Of a stretch of DNA of 64,000 nucleotides, positions 23,006 through 32,422 are shown one piece after another; within the stretch, counting starts at the first letter, position 1; each line of letters begins with the position of its first letter. The DNA lies in the NCBI GenBank assembly GCA_025359105.1, contig JANYHK010000027.1, forward strand, positions 1-64,000, given 5' to 3'. The translations under genes and the position numbers were made by a program. The notes beneath the pieces were generated by a model. The model made no database searches, had not been told where the DNA came from, and was given only the letters and a program-made list of their open reading frames with translations. The DNA is from Myxococcales bacterium (GTDB lineage: Bacteria; Myxococcota_A; Polyangia; Polyangiales; Polyangiaceae).

Positions 23006-25162
23006 TCACGTGGCCGCGCGCCGCGGCCGCCACGACCCGCGCACGGGCGCCGTCCTCCGAAGCAAGACCACGCTGTGGGGAACGAGGGCACGGTTGTCGC
23101 CAGGCTCGACGACGGTGGCGCGCGCCGACGTCTCGAACCTTTCCTCGTCGGTGTCGAAGACGAGCTCCCACGTCTCGCCCCATGCGGGCGACGGAACGCG
23201 AAAGACCACCTCCTCGCGCGAGGCGTTCATCAGGAGCAAGAACGAATCCCCGACGACCTCGCGCCCGGTCTCGTCGGCCCATCCCAGCGCGTCGCCGGCG
23301 AGGAGCAGCGCGATGGCTGCCCTTTCGGGCTTCTGCCACTCGGTCAGCGTCATCTCTTCACCGTCGCGCCGGAACCACGCGACGTCCTTCGACAGGCTCC
23401 CGGCCACCTTCTCCCCGCGCAGGAAGCTGCGCCGCCGGAACACCGGCTCGCGCGCCCGGAGCGCCACGAGCGCAGTCGCCCAGGCGAGCTGGCTCTTTCT
23501 GGCGTCGTCGAGCCGCCAGTCGAGCCAGGAGATCTCGTTGTCCTGGCAGAACGCGTTGTTGTTGCCGGCCTGCGTCTTGCCGAGCTCGTCGCCGCTCGTG
23601 ATCATCGGAACGCCCTGCGACAGGAGGAGCGTCGCCAGGAGGTTCCGCTGCTGGCGCGCGCGGACGCGGCGCACCATCGGATCGCCCGTCTCCCCTTCCA
23701 CGCCGCAGTTCCAGCTCGCGTTGTCGTCCCAGCCGTCGCGGTTCTCCTCGCCGTTGGCCTGGTTCCGCTTCTTCTCGTACGTGGTGAGATCGCGCAGCGT
23801 GAAGCCGTCGTGCGCCGTGACGAAGTTGATGCTCGCGTGCGGGTGCCGGCCGTCGTCCTCGTACAGATCGCTCGAGCCGGTGAGCCGGAAGCCCAGATCG
23901 CCTATCTGCCCGGCCTCGCCGCGCCAGAAGCGGCGCACGGTGTCGCGGAAGCGGCCGTTCCACTCCGTCCACAGCACGGGAAAATTTCCGACCTGGTAGC
24001 CCCCCTCGCCGAGGTCCCACGGCTCGGCGATGAGCTTCACGTTCGACAGGACCGGGTCCTGGTGGATGATGTCGAAGAACGAGCTCAGCTTGTCGACGCT
24101 GCTCGCCTCCCGCGCGAGCGTCGAGGCGAGGTCGAAGCGGAAGCCGTCGACGCGCATCTCGGTCACCCAGTACCGCAGGCTGTCCATGATGAGCTTCAGG
24201 ACCTGCGGGTGCAGCATGTTGAGGGCGTTGCCGCAGCCCGAGTAGTCCTCGAAGAGCATCGGGTTGTGCGGCTTGAGGCGGTAGTAGGTGTGGTTGTCGA
24301 TCCCGCGGAGGCTGAGCGCCGGGCCTACGTGATCGCCCTCGCACGTGTGGTTGTAGACGACGTCGAGAACGACCTCGATGCCGGCGTCGTGGAGCGCGCG
24401 CACCATCGTCTTGAACTCGGTGACCTGCGCGCCGGGGCGCGACGCGAAGCGCTGGTCGGGGGCGAAGAAGCCGAGCGTGCTGTAGCCCCAGTAGTTCGTC
24501 ATGCCCCGGGCGGCGACCGACGGCTCGGTCATGCACTCGTGCACCGGGAGGAGCTCCAACGTGGTCACCCCGAGGCCCCGCAGGTGAGCGATCGCGGCGG
24601 GGTGGGCGAGGCCGAGGTAGGTGCCGCGGTGCTCGTTGGGGATCTCGGGGTGGAGCATGGTCATGCCCTTCACGTGCGCCTCGTAGACCACCGTGTCGGG
24701 CCAGGGGACGTCGGGACGCGCGCTCGCGCCCCAGTCGAAGCCGTCGTTCACGACGATGGCGCGCGGTACGAACGCGGCGTCGTCGCGCTCGTCTTTTCGC
24801 TGCTCCTCGGGCCGACCCGCGTAGGGGCGTACCGGCCCCCGTTGATCGGCCTTGCCGTCGATGGCGCGCGCGTACGGGTCGAGGAGGAGCTTGTTCGGAT
24901 TGAACCAGTGCCCGGCGGCAGGTTCGTATGGCCCATCGACCCGGTAGCCGTACCTCTGACCCGCCACGAGGCCGGGGACGTACCCGTGCCACACGTAAGC
25001 GGTGCGCTCGCGTAAGGCGACGCGCTCCTCGCGCCCAGCGTCGTCGAACAGGCAAAGCGTCACGGCGCGCGCGTTCTCCGAGAAGAGCGCAAAGTTCACG
25101 CCGTGTCCGTCGAAGGTCGCACCAAGCGGACCGGGCCGCCCCGGCCTGACGCTGAAGCTCAT
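23006..25162 (-). CDS. glgX: Glycogen debranching enzyme (GlgX-like)
   Basis: A 718-aa GH13 enzyme that hydrolyses alpha-1,6 branches of glycogen limit dextrins. It has the N-terminal CBM48 (GATFDGHGVNFALFSENA), the GH13 motifs VVYNHTCEGD, GFRFDLAS with the nucleophile Asp, KLIAEPWDLG with the acid/base Glu and VTAHDGF, and the family-specific LRDLTTYEKKRNQANGEENR. Length matches GlgX/TreX enzymes. It lies 49 bp downstream of the 4-alpha-glucanotransferase gene on the same strand, so the two form a glycogen/maltodextrin operon. ATG start at 25162. Confidence 0.93.
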   Translation of the reverse strand: MSFSVRPGRPGPLGATFDGHGVNFALFSENARAVTLCLFDDAGREERVALRERTAYVWHGYVPGLVAGQRYGYRVDGPYEPAAGHWFNPNKLLLDPYARAIDGKADQRGPVRPYAGRPEEQRKDERDDAAFVPRAIVVNDGFDWGASARPDVPWPDTVVYEAHVKGMTMLHPEIPNEHRGTYLGLAHPAAIAHLRGLGVTTLELLPVHECMTEPSVAARGMTNYWGYSTLGFFAPDQRFASRPGAQVTEFKTMVRALHDAGIEVVLDVVYNHTCEGDHVGPALSLRGIDNHTYYRLKPHNPMLFEDYSGCGNALNMLHPQVLKLIMDSLRYWVTEMRVDGFRFDLASTLAREASSVDKLSSFFDIIHQDPVLSNVKLIAEPWDLGEGGYQVGNFPVLWTEWNGRFRDTVRRFWRGEAGQIGDLGFRLTGSSDLYEDDGRHPHASINFVTAHDGFTLRDLTTYEKKRNQANGEENRDGWDDNASWNCGVEGETGDPMVRRVRARQQRNLLATLLLSQGVPMITSGDELGKTQAGNNNAFCQDNEISWLDWRLDDARKSQLAWATALVALRAREPVFRRRSFLRGEKVAGSLSKDVAWFRRDGEEMTLTEWQKPERAAIALLLAGDALGWADETGREVVGDSFLLLMNASREEVVFRVPSPAWGETWELVFDTDEERFETSARATVVEPGDNRALVPHSVVLLRRTAPVRGSWRPRRAAT

Positions 25163-25211
25163 CGCCGCACCTATAGCAGGGGTGCGCGCCGGCGTGCCGG
25201 GCAGCGGCGGT

Positions 25212-26768
25212 TCAGCGCGTGCGATCGGTGTCGCGCGCGATGCGGCGGACCCGCTCGAACCGCGCGGTGACGTCGGCGTCGGTCATGAGCGACTCGATGG
25301 GGCTCGGGAGGCGGTAGGTCCAGTTGGCGCCGCCCACCGTGCCGGGCGTGTTGATGCGCCTGCGATCGCCGAGGAGCTCCTGCGCGAGCATCAGCGTGAG
25401 GTCGGCGCCGCTCGCGAGGAGCATGTCGGTCAGCGCGGCGAGGCGCCCGTCGTCGCTGACCTCCTCACCAAAGTTGGCGAGCTTCGAGAGCCCCGCGCGG
25501 TCCTTGGCGGGGAGCTCCTCCCACCACGACGTGATCGGCGCGGTGTCGTGCGTGCTCCAGGACGCCACGCTCGCCCTCGGGAACGTGGCGGGGTCACGGA
25601 AGCCGCTCTCGTCCTGCTCCCACGGCAGGACGCGGTAGCCGGGTAGCCCGAGCTCCTTCATCGTCGCGCGGACGAAGGGCGGGATGACGCCGAGATCCTC
25701 TGCGATCACCTTTGCCGGATCGGCCTCGGCGAGGATGACCTCGAGCACGCGCGCGCCTCGCGCCTTCTGCGCGTCCTCGCCCCTGGGATCGAAGCCCCCC
25801 GGACCGCGCCCGGTCTCGGTGCGCGGGCGCACCCACTGGCGAAAGTAGCCGACGACGTGATCGAGCCGGAAGCGATCGTAGAGGCGCGCCGCATGGCGCG
25901 TGCGCGCGCGGTGCCAGGACAGACCGTCCTCATCCATCGCGGCCCAGTCGTAAGCGGGAAGACCCCAATCCTGCCCTTCGGGGCTGAAGGCATCGGGCGG
26001 CGCACCGAGGGACACGTCCTGCCGGAACTGCGACGCGTTCGACCACACGTCGGCGCTCTCGCCCCCGACGATGAACGGCACGTCGCCCATGAGCTCCATC
26101 CCGAGGCCACGCAGCTCGCCGCGCGCGCGGTCCCACTGCACGTGCGCGAGCCACTGCAAGTACTGGTGCTCGAGGATGGATCGCTGCAGCCGCTCGCGGG
26201 CCGTGGCGAGGGCGTGCCGTTCGCGCGTGCGCTCGCCGTGCGGCCACGTCTCCCATCCGTAGCCGCCGTGGTCGTCCCGAAGCGCCACGTACAGCGCGAG
26301 ATCGTCGCACCACGAGGCTTCGCGCTCGAGAAACGCGCGGAACATGCGGGAGCGCGTCGTCCCTTTCGTCCAGTGCTCTTCGTGGAAGCGCTCGAAGGCG
26401 ACGTGCAGGACGCGTGATTTGAGGGCGCGGACGGCACCGTAGTCCACGCTGGCAGCAGCGCGGAGGCGAGCAAGCTCGCGCTCCCCCGCGGGACCGAGCG
26501 CCGCGTCGATCGCCGCGGGGTCCAGGTCCTCGACGTCGCGCACGGCGAGGTAGATCGGATCGAGCCCGAACGAGGTGCGCGCGCCGTACGGGCTCGTCTC
26601 CCCAGCAGCGAGCTCGTAGGGCGGCAGGAGCTGCACGAGGCCCATCCCCGCGCGCTCGAGCCAGGCCGCGCAGAGCGGGAGATCCGCGATTTCGCCGACG
26701 CCCCAGTCACGCTCGGAGCGGATGGAAAACAGCGGAATGGTGCAGCCTGCGATGCGGGACCGGGACAT
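25212..26768 (-). CDS. malQ: 4-alpha-glucanotransferase (amylomaltase)
   Basis: A GH77 enzyme of about 518 aa that moves glucan chains between maltodextrins. Family motifs are all present: SPYGARTSFGLDPIYL, MGDVPFIVGGESADVW, RLDHVVGYFRQW (nucleophile Asp), VIAEDLGVIPP (acid/base Glu), PGYRVLPWEQDE and STHDTAPITSWW. ATG at 26768 (MSRSRIAGC) is preferred; an in-frame ATG seven codons upstream exists. It precedes the debranching enzyme gene, an ordering common in glycogen operons. Its start is divergent from the TonB-like gene, about 110 bp away. Confidence 0.93.
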   Translation of the reverse strand: MSRSRIAGCTIPLFSIRSERDWGVGEIADLPLCAAWLERAGMGLVQLLPPYELAAGETSPYGARTSFGLDPIYLAVRDVEDLDPAAIDAALGPAGERELARLRAAASVDYGAVRALKSRVLHVAFERFHEEHWTKGTTRSRMFRAFLEREASWCDDLALYVALRDDHGGYGWETWPHGERTRERHALATARERLQRSILEHQYLQWLAHVQWDRARGELRGLGMELMGDVPFIVGGESADVWSNASQFRQDVSLGAPPDAFSPEGQDWGLPAYDWAAMDEDGLSWHRARTRHAARLYDRFRLDHVVGYFRQWVRPRTETGRGPGGFDPRGEDAQKARGARVLEVILAEADPAKVIAEDLGVIPPFVRATMKELGLPGYRVLPWEQDESGFRDPATFPRASVASWSTHDTAPITSWWEELPAKDRAGLSKLANFGEEVSDDGRLAALTDMLLASGADLTLMLAQELLGDRRRINTPGTVGGANWTYRLPSPIESLMTDADVTARFERVRRIARDTDRTR

Positions 26769-26880
26769 GCGTTCCCGGGCATGTCGCACACCCCAGGGGG
26801 CCGTGCAAGGAGAACGTCACTCATTCGTGAGTTGCGAGGACGGGACCCAAGGCGAGCCGGGGGATGCCACACTAAAGGAG

Positions 26881-27645
26881 GTGCGCTTCTCCGCATTTGC
26901 CGCGGTCTCTCTCGGGCTTCACGTCGCGCTGGCGGCGGTGCTGGCCCGCGGCGTGACGTCCCCGCCGCCCGAGCCGCCGCCCAGCACGGCCACCTTGGCG
27001 GGCGACACGTTCGAGGTGAACGAGGAGGGTGACGGCGAGGAGACCTTCGAGGTCGATCCGACGCCGACTCCGACGCCGACTCCGACTCCGACTCCGACTC
27101 CGACTCCGGATGGACAGGATCCCGCGACCCCTCGGCGTGCTGCGCGGGCCGCGAGAGGGAAGGCCGCGGCGCACGCGGCGGCCGGGGCCGGTGGGGCGGT
27201 CGCGCCGCCGGTGACCACGTTCGGCGCGGTGGGCGAGCGCGGCGCGGTCGACTTGCCCACGGCGTTCACGCGCGCATTTCCCCAAGCGGCGAGCGCGGAT
27301 CCGGCATGGTCGCGCGTCCCGTTCGGTCCGGCGGGCGACTGCGACCTCACGTTGACACTCGACGACTCCGGCAAGCTCGTGTCGACGACGATCTCGCCTG
27401 GCGCGCCGGCCGCGCTCAAGACCGGCATCTCGCGGACGGTGGCCCTCATTCGCGGACGCGCCTTCACGGCCGCCGGCGCGCGCACCCGCCTCCGCGTGAC
27501 CGCGCAGGTGTCTTCCGACCAGGTCCACGACGGCCTGCACGGCGACGTCTTCGCGCTCGGCGGCAGCTTCACCGGTGGGCAGGGCAACGCCTTCTTCGCG
27601 CTGGCCATCGGCCGCCGCATCGATCTGCGGATCGTCAGCCGCTAG
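26881..27645 (+). CDS. TonB-like periplasmic protein with Pro/Thr linker
   Basis: A protein of about 254 aa with an N-terminal membrane anchor (FSAFAAVSLGLHVALAAVLA), a segment rich in Glu, then a run of Pro-Thr dipeptides (about 60-76) and a C-terminal globular part (CDLTLTLDDSGKLVSTTI), the layout of TonB/energy-transducer proteins that span the periplasm. The GTG at 26881 has its aaaggag element immediately adjacent, which is unusually close; another in-frame GTG at 26827 would move the start upstream. No ExbB/ExbD genes are beside it. Confidence 0.65.
   Translation: MRFSAFAAVSLGLHVALAAVLARGVTSPPPEPPPSTATLAGDTFEVNEEGDGEETFEVDPTPTPTPTPTPTPTPTPDGQDPATPRRAARAARGKAAAHAAAGAGGAVAPPVTTFGAVGERGAVDLPTAFTRAFPQAASADPAWSRVPFGPAGDCDLTLTLDDSGKLVSTTISPGAPAALKTGISRTVALIRGRAFTAAGARTRLRVTAQVSSDQVHDGLHGDVFALGGSFTGGQGNAFFALAIGRRIDLRIVSR
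27059..27108 (+). repeat. Hexanucleotide microsatellite encoding Pro-Thr repeats
   Basis: Near-perfect tandem copies of ccgact/ccgacg (about eight units) inside the TonB-like gene. A unit of 6 keeps the reading frame, so changes in copy number would alter linker length by Pro-Thr pairs, not switch the gene off. Confidence 0.9.
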
Positions 27646-27651
27646 CTACAT

Positions 27652-29031
27652 TCAGAGCCTCCGAGTCGCACGCGACGCCGCGACGACGAGCATCCCCTGC
27701 CGCGCGGCGACGCTGAGCACCCCGAGCCACGCCCCTTCGGCGACGAGATCGTAGTACCCGCGCAAGTAGAGCTGCGTGAGCGCCATCGCGGCCACCAGGC
27801 TCCACGCGAGGCGCGTCCCTTCCTTGCCGGGCACCGCGAGCACGAGCGGGATCGCCCACGTGAAGTACTGCGGCGACAACACCTTGCCGGTGAGCCAGAC
27901 CATGGCGAGCGCGGCGGTCGTGGCGAGCGCGACCTGCGCGGGCCCCTGCTTCTCCGCGCGGTACGCGCGCCACGCGACGAAGAGCGCGGCAGCGAGCATC
28001 ATCGGCCCTGCCAGCTTCGCCAGCAGATCGGGCAGCGCGCCCTCGAGGTTCATCGAGCCGAACGACGGCGTCGACGCCGCGCCCGCTCCCCCGCTCGCCA
28101 GGCGCCCGAGCAGCACGAGCACGCCGAGCGTCGACTCGCAGTGCAGGCCGCGCGCCGCGTGGTAGCCGAGCATGTCGGGCAGGGCGTGCGGCGACAGGAG
28201 CACCATAGGCGCGAAGCCGAGCGCGAGCGCCAGCGCGACGCCCGCGCCCAGGCGCACCCGCGCGGCGCGCGTCCGGTATGTGTCCGCGTCGGCCAGGACG
28301 AGCGCCGGCAACGCGAGGAGCGGCACGATCTTCGTTGCCCCGGCGAGCCCCATCCAGAAGCCGACCGCCAATGGCCGCTTGCGCACGGCGGCGTGGACGG
28401 CGAGGGCCACGGCGAGCGTCGTCACCGCGTCGAGCCGCTGGATCGCGAGCGCCCCCTGCGCGAGGAGGAGCCCGCTCGCCAGCCAGGCCCGTCGGCGCAG
28501 CCCCGCGCTCCCCTCACCCGCCCGGCGCGCGGCGTCCAGGCCGAGCGCGATCGCCGCGGTGAGGCACGCCCCCATGAGCGCGCCGAAGGCATACCCGAAT
28601 CCCTCGAAGCTCGTCACCATCGCGCGCGGAGCGAGCACGAACGGCAAGAGCAGCGGCGGGTACTCCATCGGCACCTCGCGAAACGGCGCGTGCCACTTCC
28701 CGTCTGCGGGCGGGAGCGGCACGTCGAACGACTTCGGAAGCCGCCCCCGCATCGTCCTCAGCACCTCGGCGTCGTAGGGTCCACCGAGCATCGCACCGGC
28801 GGCCTCGTAGTACAGGCGCTCGTCAGCGCTGCGCCGGTAGAGGAAGACGAACGGATAGCGTGCATACTGCACGGGATACGACGCGGGGGCCGCGAAGACG
28901 CGGTCGCGCAGCTCCTCCCAGTCCTTGCCGCCGACGCTCTGGTTCAGCCACACGCACGCCACGAACGCGGCCAGCAGGGCGGGCGCGGCCAGCGCGACGA
29001 GCGCGGTGAACCAGGGGGGTCGGCGGTCCAT
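27652..29031 (-). CDS. Polytopic membrane glycosyltransferase (GT87/DUF2029-like)
   Basis: A 459-aa protein with about ten transmembrane helices, beginning MDRRPPWFTALVALAAPAL. A first-loop acidic region (QSVGGKDWEEL) and KRPLAVGFWMGLAGATKI then LTGKVLSPQYFTWAIPLVLA are the pattern of DUF2029/GT87 polyprenyl-phosphate-sugar mannosyltransferases. These enzymes use lipid-linked sugars on the periplasmic side. Last gene of three adjacent membrane glycosyltransferase-like genes on the minus strand, 39 bp after the previous one. Confidence 0.8.
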   Translation of the reverse strand: MDRRPPWFTALVALAAPALLAAFVACVWLNQSVGGKDWEELRDRVFAAPASYPVQYARYPFVFLYRRSADERLYYEAAGAMLGGPYDAEVLRTMRGRLPKSFDVPLPPADGKWHAPFREVPMEYPPLLLPFVLAPRAMVTSFEGFGYAFGALMGACLTAAIALGLDAARRAGEGSAGLRRRAWLASGLLLAQGALAIQRLDAVTTLAVALAVHAAVRKRPLAVGFWMGLAGATKIVPLLALPALVLADADTYRTRAARVRLGAGVALALALGFAPMVLLSPHALPDMLGYHAARGLHCESTLGVLVLLGRLASGGAGAASTPSFGSMNLEGALPDLLAKLAGPMMLAAALFVAWRAYRAEKQGPAQVALATTAALAMVWLTGKVLSPQYFTWAIPLVLAVPGKEGTRLAWSLVAAMALTQLYLRGYYDLVAEGAWLGVLSVAARQGMLVVAASRATRRL

Positions 29032-29070
29032 CGGAGCGCCAAGCTATAGCAACCGCGGCTGCTGGAACGA

Positions 29071-30345
29071 TCAAAGCGGCGCGGGCACCGGGACCGGGCG
29101 CGCGAGCTGCGCGCGGCGCACGGCGAATGCGATCGCGACCACGGCGCAGACGGCCCACGGCTGGAGCGGCACCGAGTAGCGATCGTTCTCGCCGACCTCC
29201 AGGAGCGCCTGGAAGACGGCGCCCACGAGCACGACGGCGACGACCAAGCGCGCGAACGCGCCCGCACGCCGTGCGAATGGGGCCAGCGCGACCAGCGCGA
29301 CCTTGGAACCGATGAACACCGCTTCCTGGAGATCCCACGCCGCCGTGAGCAGCGGACCGTGCGGCGGGAGCCACGCGCCACCACGGCAATTCGGCGCGAG
29401 CGCGAAGCGACCCACGGCCTCGACGACACTGGCAAGGTACCGGCCCGGGCACGCGACGATCAGCGCGAGGCTCATCGACCCGCACCTCCGTGACAGCGCA
29501 GCGAAGGACTGCCCCGTCGCCTTCTCCAGTGCCGGTAAGGCATCCCAGATCGTCTGATGATGGTTGCCAAGCGTCGCGACCCGCGCGTCGCGAAACGGCA
29601 GGTACACGTCGCGAATGTCCGCGAACTCGGCCGGTGCGCGCTCGATGAACGCGCCGGTGTGGTTCGTCAGGTTGAAGCCCATGAGGGTCGTGGGCGCGAA
29701 GGTGCCGGTGAGCCGGAAGTTCACGGCCGACCATGCCGCCACCATGCCCACGCTGACCGCCGCGAGGCCCAGCGTCGCGCGCGCGCCGCCCCTCCGCAGC
29801 GCCCACGCGAAGACCGGGACGAGGTAGACGAACATCGGCCGCGTGAGAACCGCGAGCCCCAGTAGCGCCCCGATCGCGCAGCCACGCCGGGTCGTCGCCG
29901 CGCCGCCGAGCGAGGGCCGAGCGGTCAAAAGCGCGAGCGCCAACCACAACGACGACAGACACTCGCTCATCACCGACGCCTCGAAGGCGAGAGCGTAGAA
30001 CCCGACGCCGACCGTGCACCCGACAGCCACCGCCGCGACGCGGCTGCGCGTCTCGGCCAGCGTCACCCACGCCAGGAGCACCGCCACCGCGCAGCCGATC
30101 GCCGAGTGCGCGGCAAAGAGCGCGCGCTCGCTCCCTCCCGTCGCCACGAGGAGCAGCGGAAAGACCGGCCCGCGCGCGCCGGTGTACGCGGCGAAGTCGC
30201 CGCGCGCGAGCTGGTCGGCCGCCTCACGAAAGCTCCAGGCGTCGAGGGGCACCGCGAAGCCGCCGAACACGGCCGACAGCGCCCGCGCCGCGACGCTCAC
30301 GCCGAGGACGCAGCCGAGCGTCGAGAGCGCGCGGCGATCGATCAT
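29071..30345 (-). CDS. Polytopic membrane glycosyltransferase-like protein (GT39/ArnT-like)
   Basis: A 424-aa membrane protein with many helices. The first luminal loop holds DAWSFREAADQLARGD and YTGARGPVFPLLL, similar to the acidic, Pro-rich loop of GT-C enzymes (PMT/ArnT). A C-terminal QPWAVCAVVAIAFAVRR helix ends it. The donor and acceptor cannot be inferred. It sits between two other GT-C-like genes, 7 bp downstream of the 574-aa gene; all three likely share one transcript. Confidence 0.75.
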   Translation of the reverse strand: MIDRRALSTLGCVLGVSVAARALSAVFGGFAVPLDAWSFREAADQLARGDFAAYTGARGPVFPLLLVATGGSERALFAAHSAIGCAVAVLLAWVTLAETRSRVAAVAVGCTVGVGFYALAFEASVMSECLSSLWLALALLTARPSLGGAATTRRGCAIGALLGLAVLTRPMFVYLVPVFAWALRRGGARATLGLAAVSVGMVAAWSAVNFRLTGTFAPTTLMGFNLTNHTGAFIERAPAEFADIRDVYLPFRDARVATLGNHHQTIWDALPALEKATGQSFAALSRRCGSMSLALIVACPGRYLASVVEAVGRFALAPNCRGGAWLPPHGPLLTAAWDLQEAVFIGSKVALVALAPFARRAGAFARLVVAVVLVGAVFQALLEVGENDRYSVPLQPWAVCAVVAIAFAVRRAQLARPVPVPAPL

Positions 30346-30352
30346 GCCGCTG

Positions 30353-32077
30353 TCAGGGGAGGACCGCGACGCGCTCGTAGATCGTCAGCCGGTCCTGATG
30401 GAACTTCACTCGGTACGCCGGCGGCACGAGGGCCTGTGCATCGGGCGTTGGGTCCCACATGAGCACGTGGTCGTAGCGCGGAAGCGCGGCGGCCCAGAAC
30501 TCCGCCCACTGCTTCACCCACGGTTCACGGCACTCGGTGTACACGCCGGTCTCGCGCAGGCCCGTGCACGTCGACTCGTCGGAGCCCATCGTCGGCGCGA
30601 ACGACTCGAGCAGCAGGTGATTGAACTGCACCGGCGGCGGCGGGTCCGAGTACATGACCGGAAACGATCGCGAGTGGGCGAACAGAAGCGGCGCGGCGGT
30701 CTGCTTCTCCATCACGTAGAAGCCCCACGCGTGGAGCAAGCTGCGCGTGTTCTCGCTGGTGATCTGCCGCGAGAAGAGGAGCGGCAAGAGCTTCGAGCCT
30801 TGCGGCACCGCGGGGATGCCGGCGATGAACTTCTCCCGATCGTTCTCGAGGCGCACGTAGTCGACGCCGAGGCCCACCGTGTAGAGCGCCGCCGACAGGG
30901 CGAGCAGACCGAGCAGCTTCTTCGCGTGCGGGAGCCGCTCCGGCACGCGCACGAGCGCGAAGAGCCAGAGGTACGGGATGAACCGCGAGTTCACGTGGAA
31001 CCAGTTCGTCGCGGTGTACGGCATCAGGAAATACAGCGTGCCGACGATCAGGAACGCGATCGGGCTGAGGAACGGGACCTTCTCCTTGCGGCAGAACCAC
31101 CCGATGAGGCCGAGAGCGACCGCGGGGACGAAGCTCGAGATCTCGAGCTTCGTGAAGGCCCAGAAGTACTCGGCCCACAGGTGGTAGAAGAGCTCCCAGA
31201 CCGGCAGCGTCCGCGACAGGTGGAGGAAGCCCTGCATCGCGCCCTGCGGCTCGGTCCAGTGATCGTAGAGCGAGACGGCGAGCATCGCCGACGCCGGCGC
31301 GATCGGCAGGAGCACCCGCGTCGCCTGCTGCAAGCGCTCGCGCCACGACGTCTGCGTGGCCACGTGGATGACGAGGAGCATATGAACGACGAGGAGCGCG
31401 AACGCGTGCGCGTACCAGGTCGCGCACGCGAGCAGCACGAGCCCGGCGCTCCGTTTCCACGAGAACGACGGTGCGCGCGCGTGGCGATGGATCGCGAGCA
31501 AGAGCCAGAGCGAGAGGGGCACGCCGAGCGCGAAGTCGAGCATGCCCATGCTCACGAACCAGTTGTGCACCATCGGCCAGGCGAAGAACGCGGCGACGAT
31601 CATCCGCTTGCGGCTGCCGGTCAGCTCGAGGACGACGCGCGGCAACACCATCGCGTTCAGCGCGAGCACCGCGAGGGTGAAGACCTTCGCGCCGAGCGCG
31701 ACCGGCATCACCTTGCTGGCGAAATAGAGCCAGGTGAAGAGCGCCGCGTTCGTCTTGAGGAAGCCGTTCGACACGAACTCCGGGTACGACGCCGGGTGGT
31801 CGATAACGGTGATCGCCGCGAGGTGGTTGGGGAGATCCTGGAACGGCGGCACCGGCGTGAGCGCGAGCGGCCACGCGACGAGCGCGAAGAGCGCACCGCT
31901 GATCGCTGCGGCGAGCTGCCGATCGGTGAGCGACGCCAGCCCGCGGCGCGCGCGTTCGACGATCCCGAGCGGGGCAAGCTCGCCAAACGGCGGTGCCCCC
32001 GTCCCGATCGCGCCGAGCGAGGGGGGTGACGCAATGGCGGAGCTCTCGAACGCCGCCCGGCTGTCCACCTTGTGCAT
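30353..32077 (-). CDS. Polytopic membrane protein, probable glycosyltransferase
   Basis: First gene of the three-gene membrane cluster, about 574 aa. Start is uncertain: ATG at 32077 or GTG at 32083 are favoured because caggag lies about 13-18 bases upstream; a TTG at 32158 would add a hydrophilic extension. The loop after helix 1 has FQDLPNHLAAI with a DLPNH pattern common in uncharacterised bacterial GT-C-like proteins. About ten helices follow, then a soluble C-terminal domain (about 170 residues) with SNGF-like and CREPWVKQWAEF segments. No named family is claimed. Confidence 0.7.
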   Translation of the reverse strand: MHKVDSRAAFESSAIASPPSLGAIGTGAPPFGELAPLGIVERARRGLASLTDRQLAAAISGALFALVAWPLALTPVPPFQDLPNHLAAITVIDHPASYPEFVSNGFLKTNAALFTWLYFASKVMPVALGAKVFTLAVLALNAMVLPRVVLELTGSRKRMIVAAFFAWPMVHNWFVSMGMLDFALGVPLSLWLLLAIHRHARAPSFSWKRSAGLVLLACATWYAHAFALLVVHMLLVIHVATQTSWRERLQQATRVLLPIAPASAMLAVSLYDHWTEPQGAMQGFLHLSRTLPVWELFYHLWAEYFWAFTKLEISSFVPAVALGLIGWFCRKEKVPFLSPIAFLIVGTLYFLMPYTATNWFHVNSRFIPYLWLFALVRVPERLPHAKKLLGLLALSAALYTVGLGVDYVRLENDREKFIAGIPAVPQGSKLLPLLFSRQITSENTRSLLHAWGFYVMEKQTAAPLLFAHSRSFPVMYSDPPPPVQFNHLLLESFAPTMGSDESTCTGLRETGVYTECREPWVKQWAEFWAAALPRYDHVLMWDPTPDAQALVPPAYRVKFHQDRLTIYERVAVLP

Positions 32078-32422
32078 CACCACGGGGGAATGAAGCTCCT
32101 GAGCTGCGCCATGGAAGAGGTCGGAGATGTCACCAAGTACTCGCGGAGGTGAGGACAAGAGGAGGGAGGGAGCCCCATGTCCGAAGTAAGTGGCCGGAGC
32201 CCGTCCGGCCCGTGCCGAATCGTGTCTCTAGCAAAGCCTGGCCCAAGCGCGAACTGAACAGAAATAGGCCTAAAGCCCGCAGGGGCGACCATAGCCAACC
32301 CGCGCAGACCTCGCCAGAGCGACGTAATGATCATGGTGGGCAAGGTGAGATCAATTGTCCCGATCGAAACCGTACGGATTTTACCCACGTAGGCACACAT
32401 CCCGCAAAGGACCGCGCAGGAG
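32078..32422. other. Divergent intergenic region
   Basis: About 345 bases between the membrane-protein gene and the divergent protease gene. It must hold both promoters. A perfect 7-bp stem (32192-32198 with 32204-32210) has no T-run and is not called a terminator. No convincing ORF. Confidence 0.5.

Noticed and set aside
32192-32210. Perfect 7-bp hairpin between divergent genes
   Set aside because: No T-run and no transcript ending there is expected, since both flanking genes start there.
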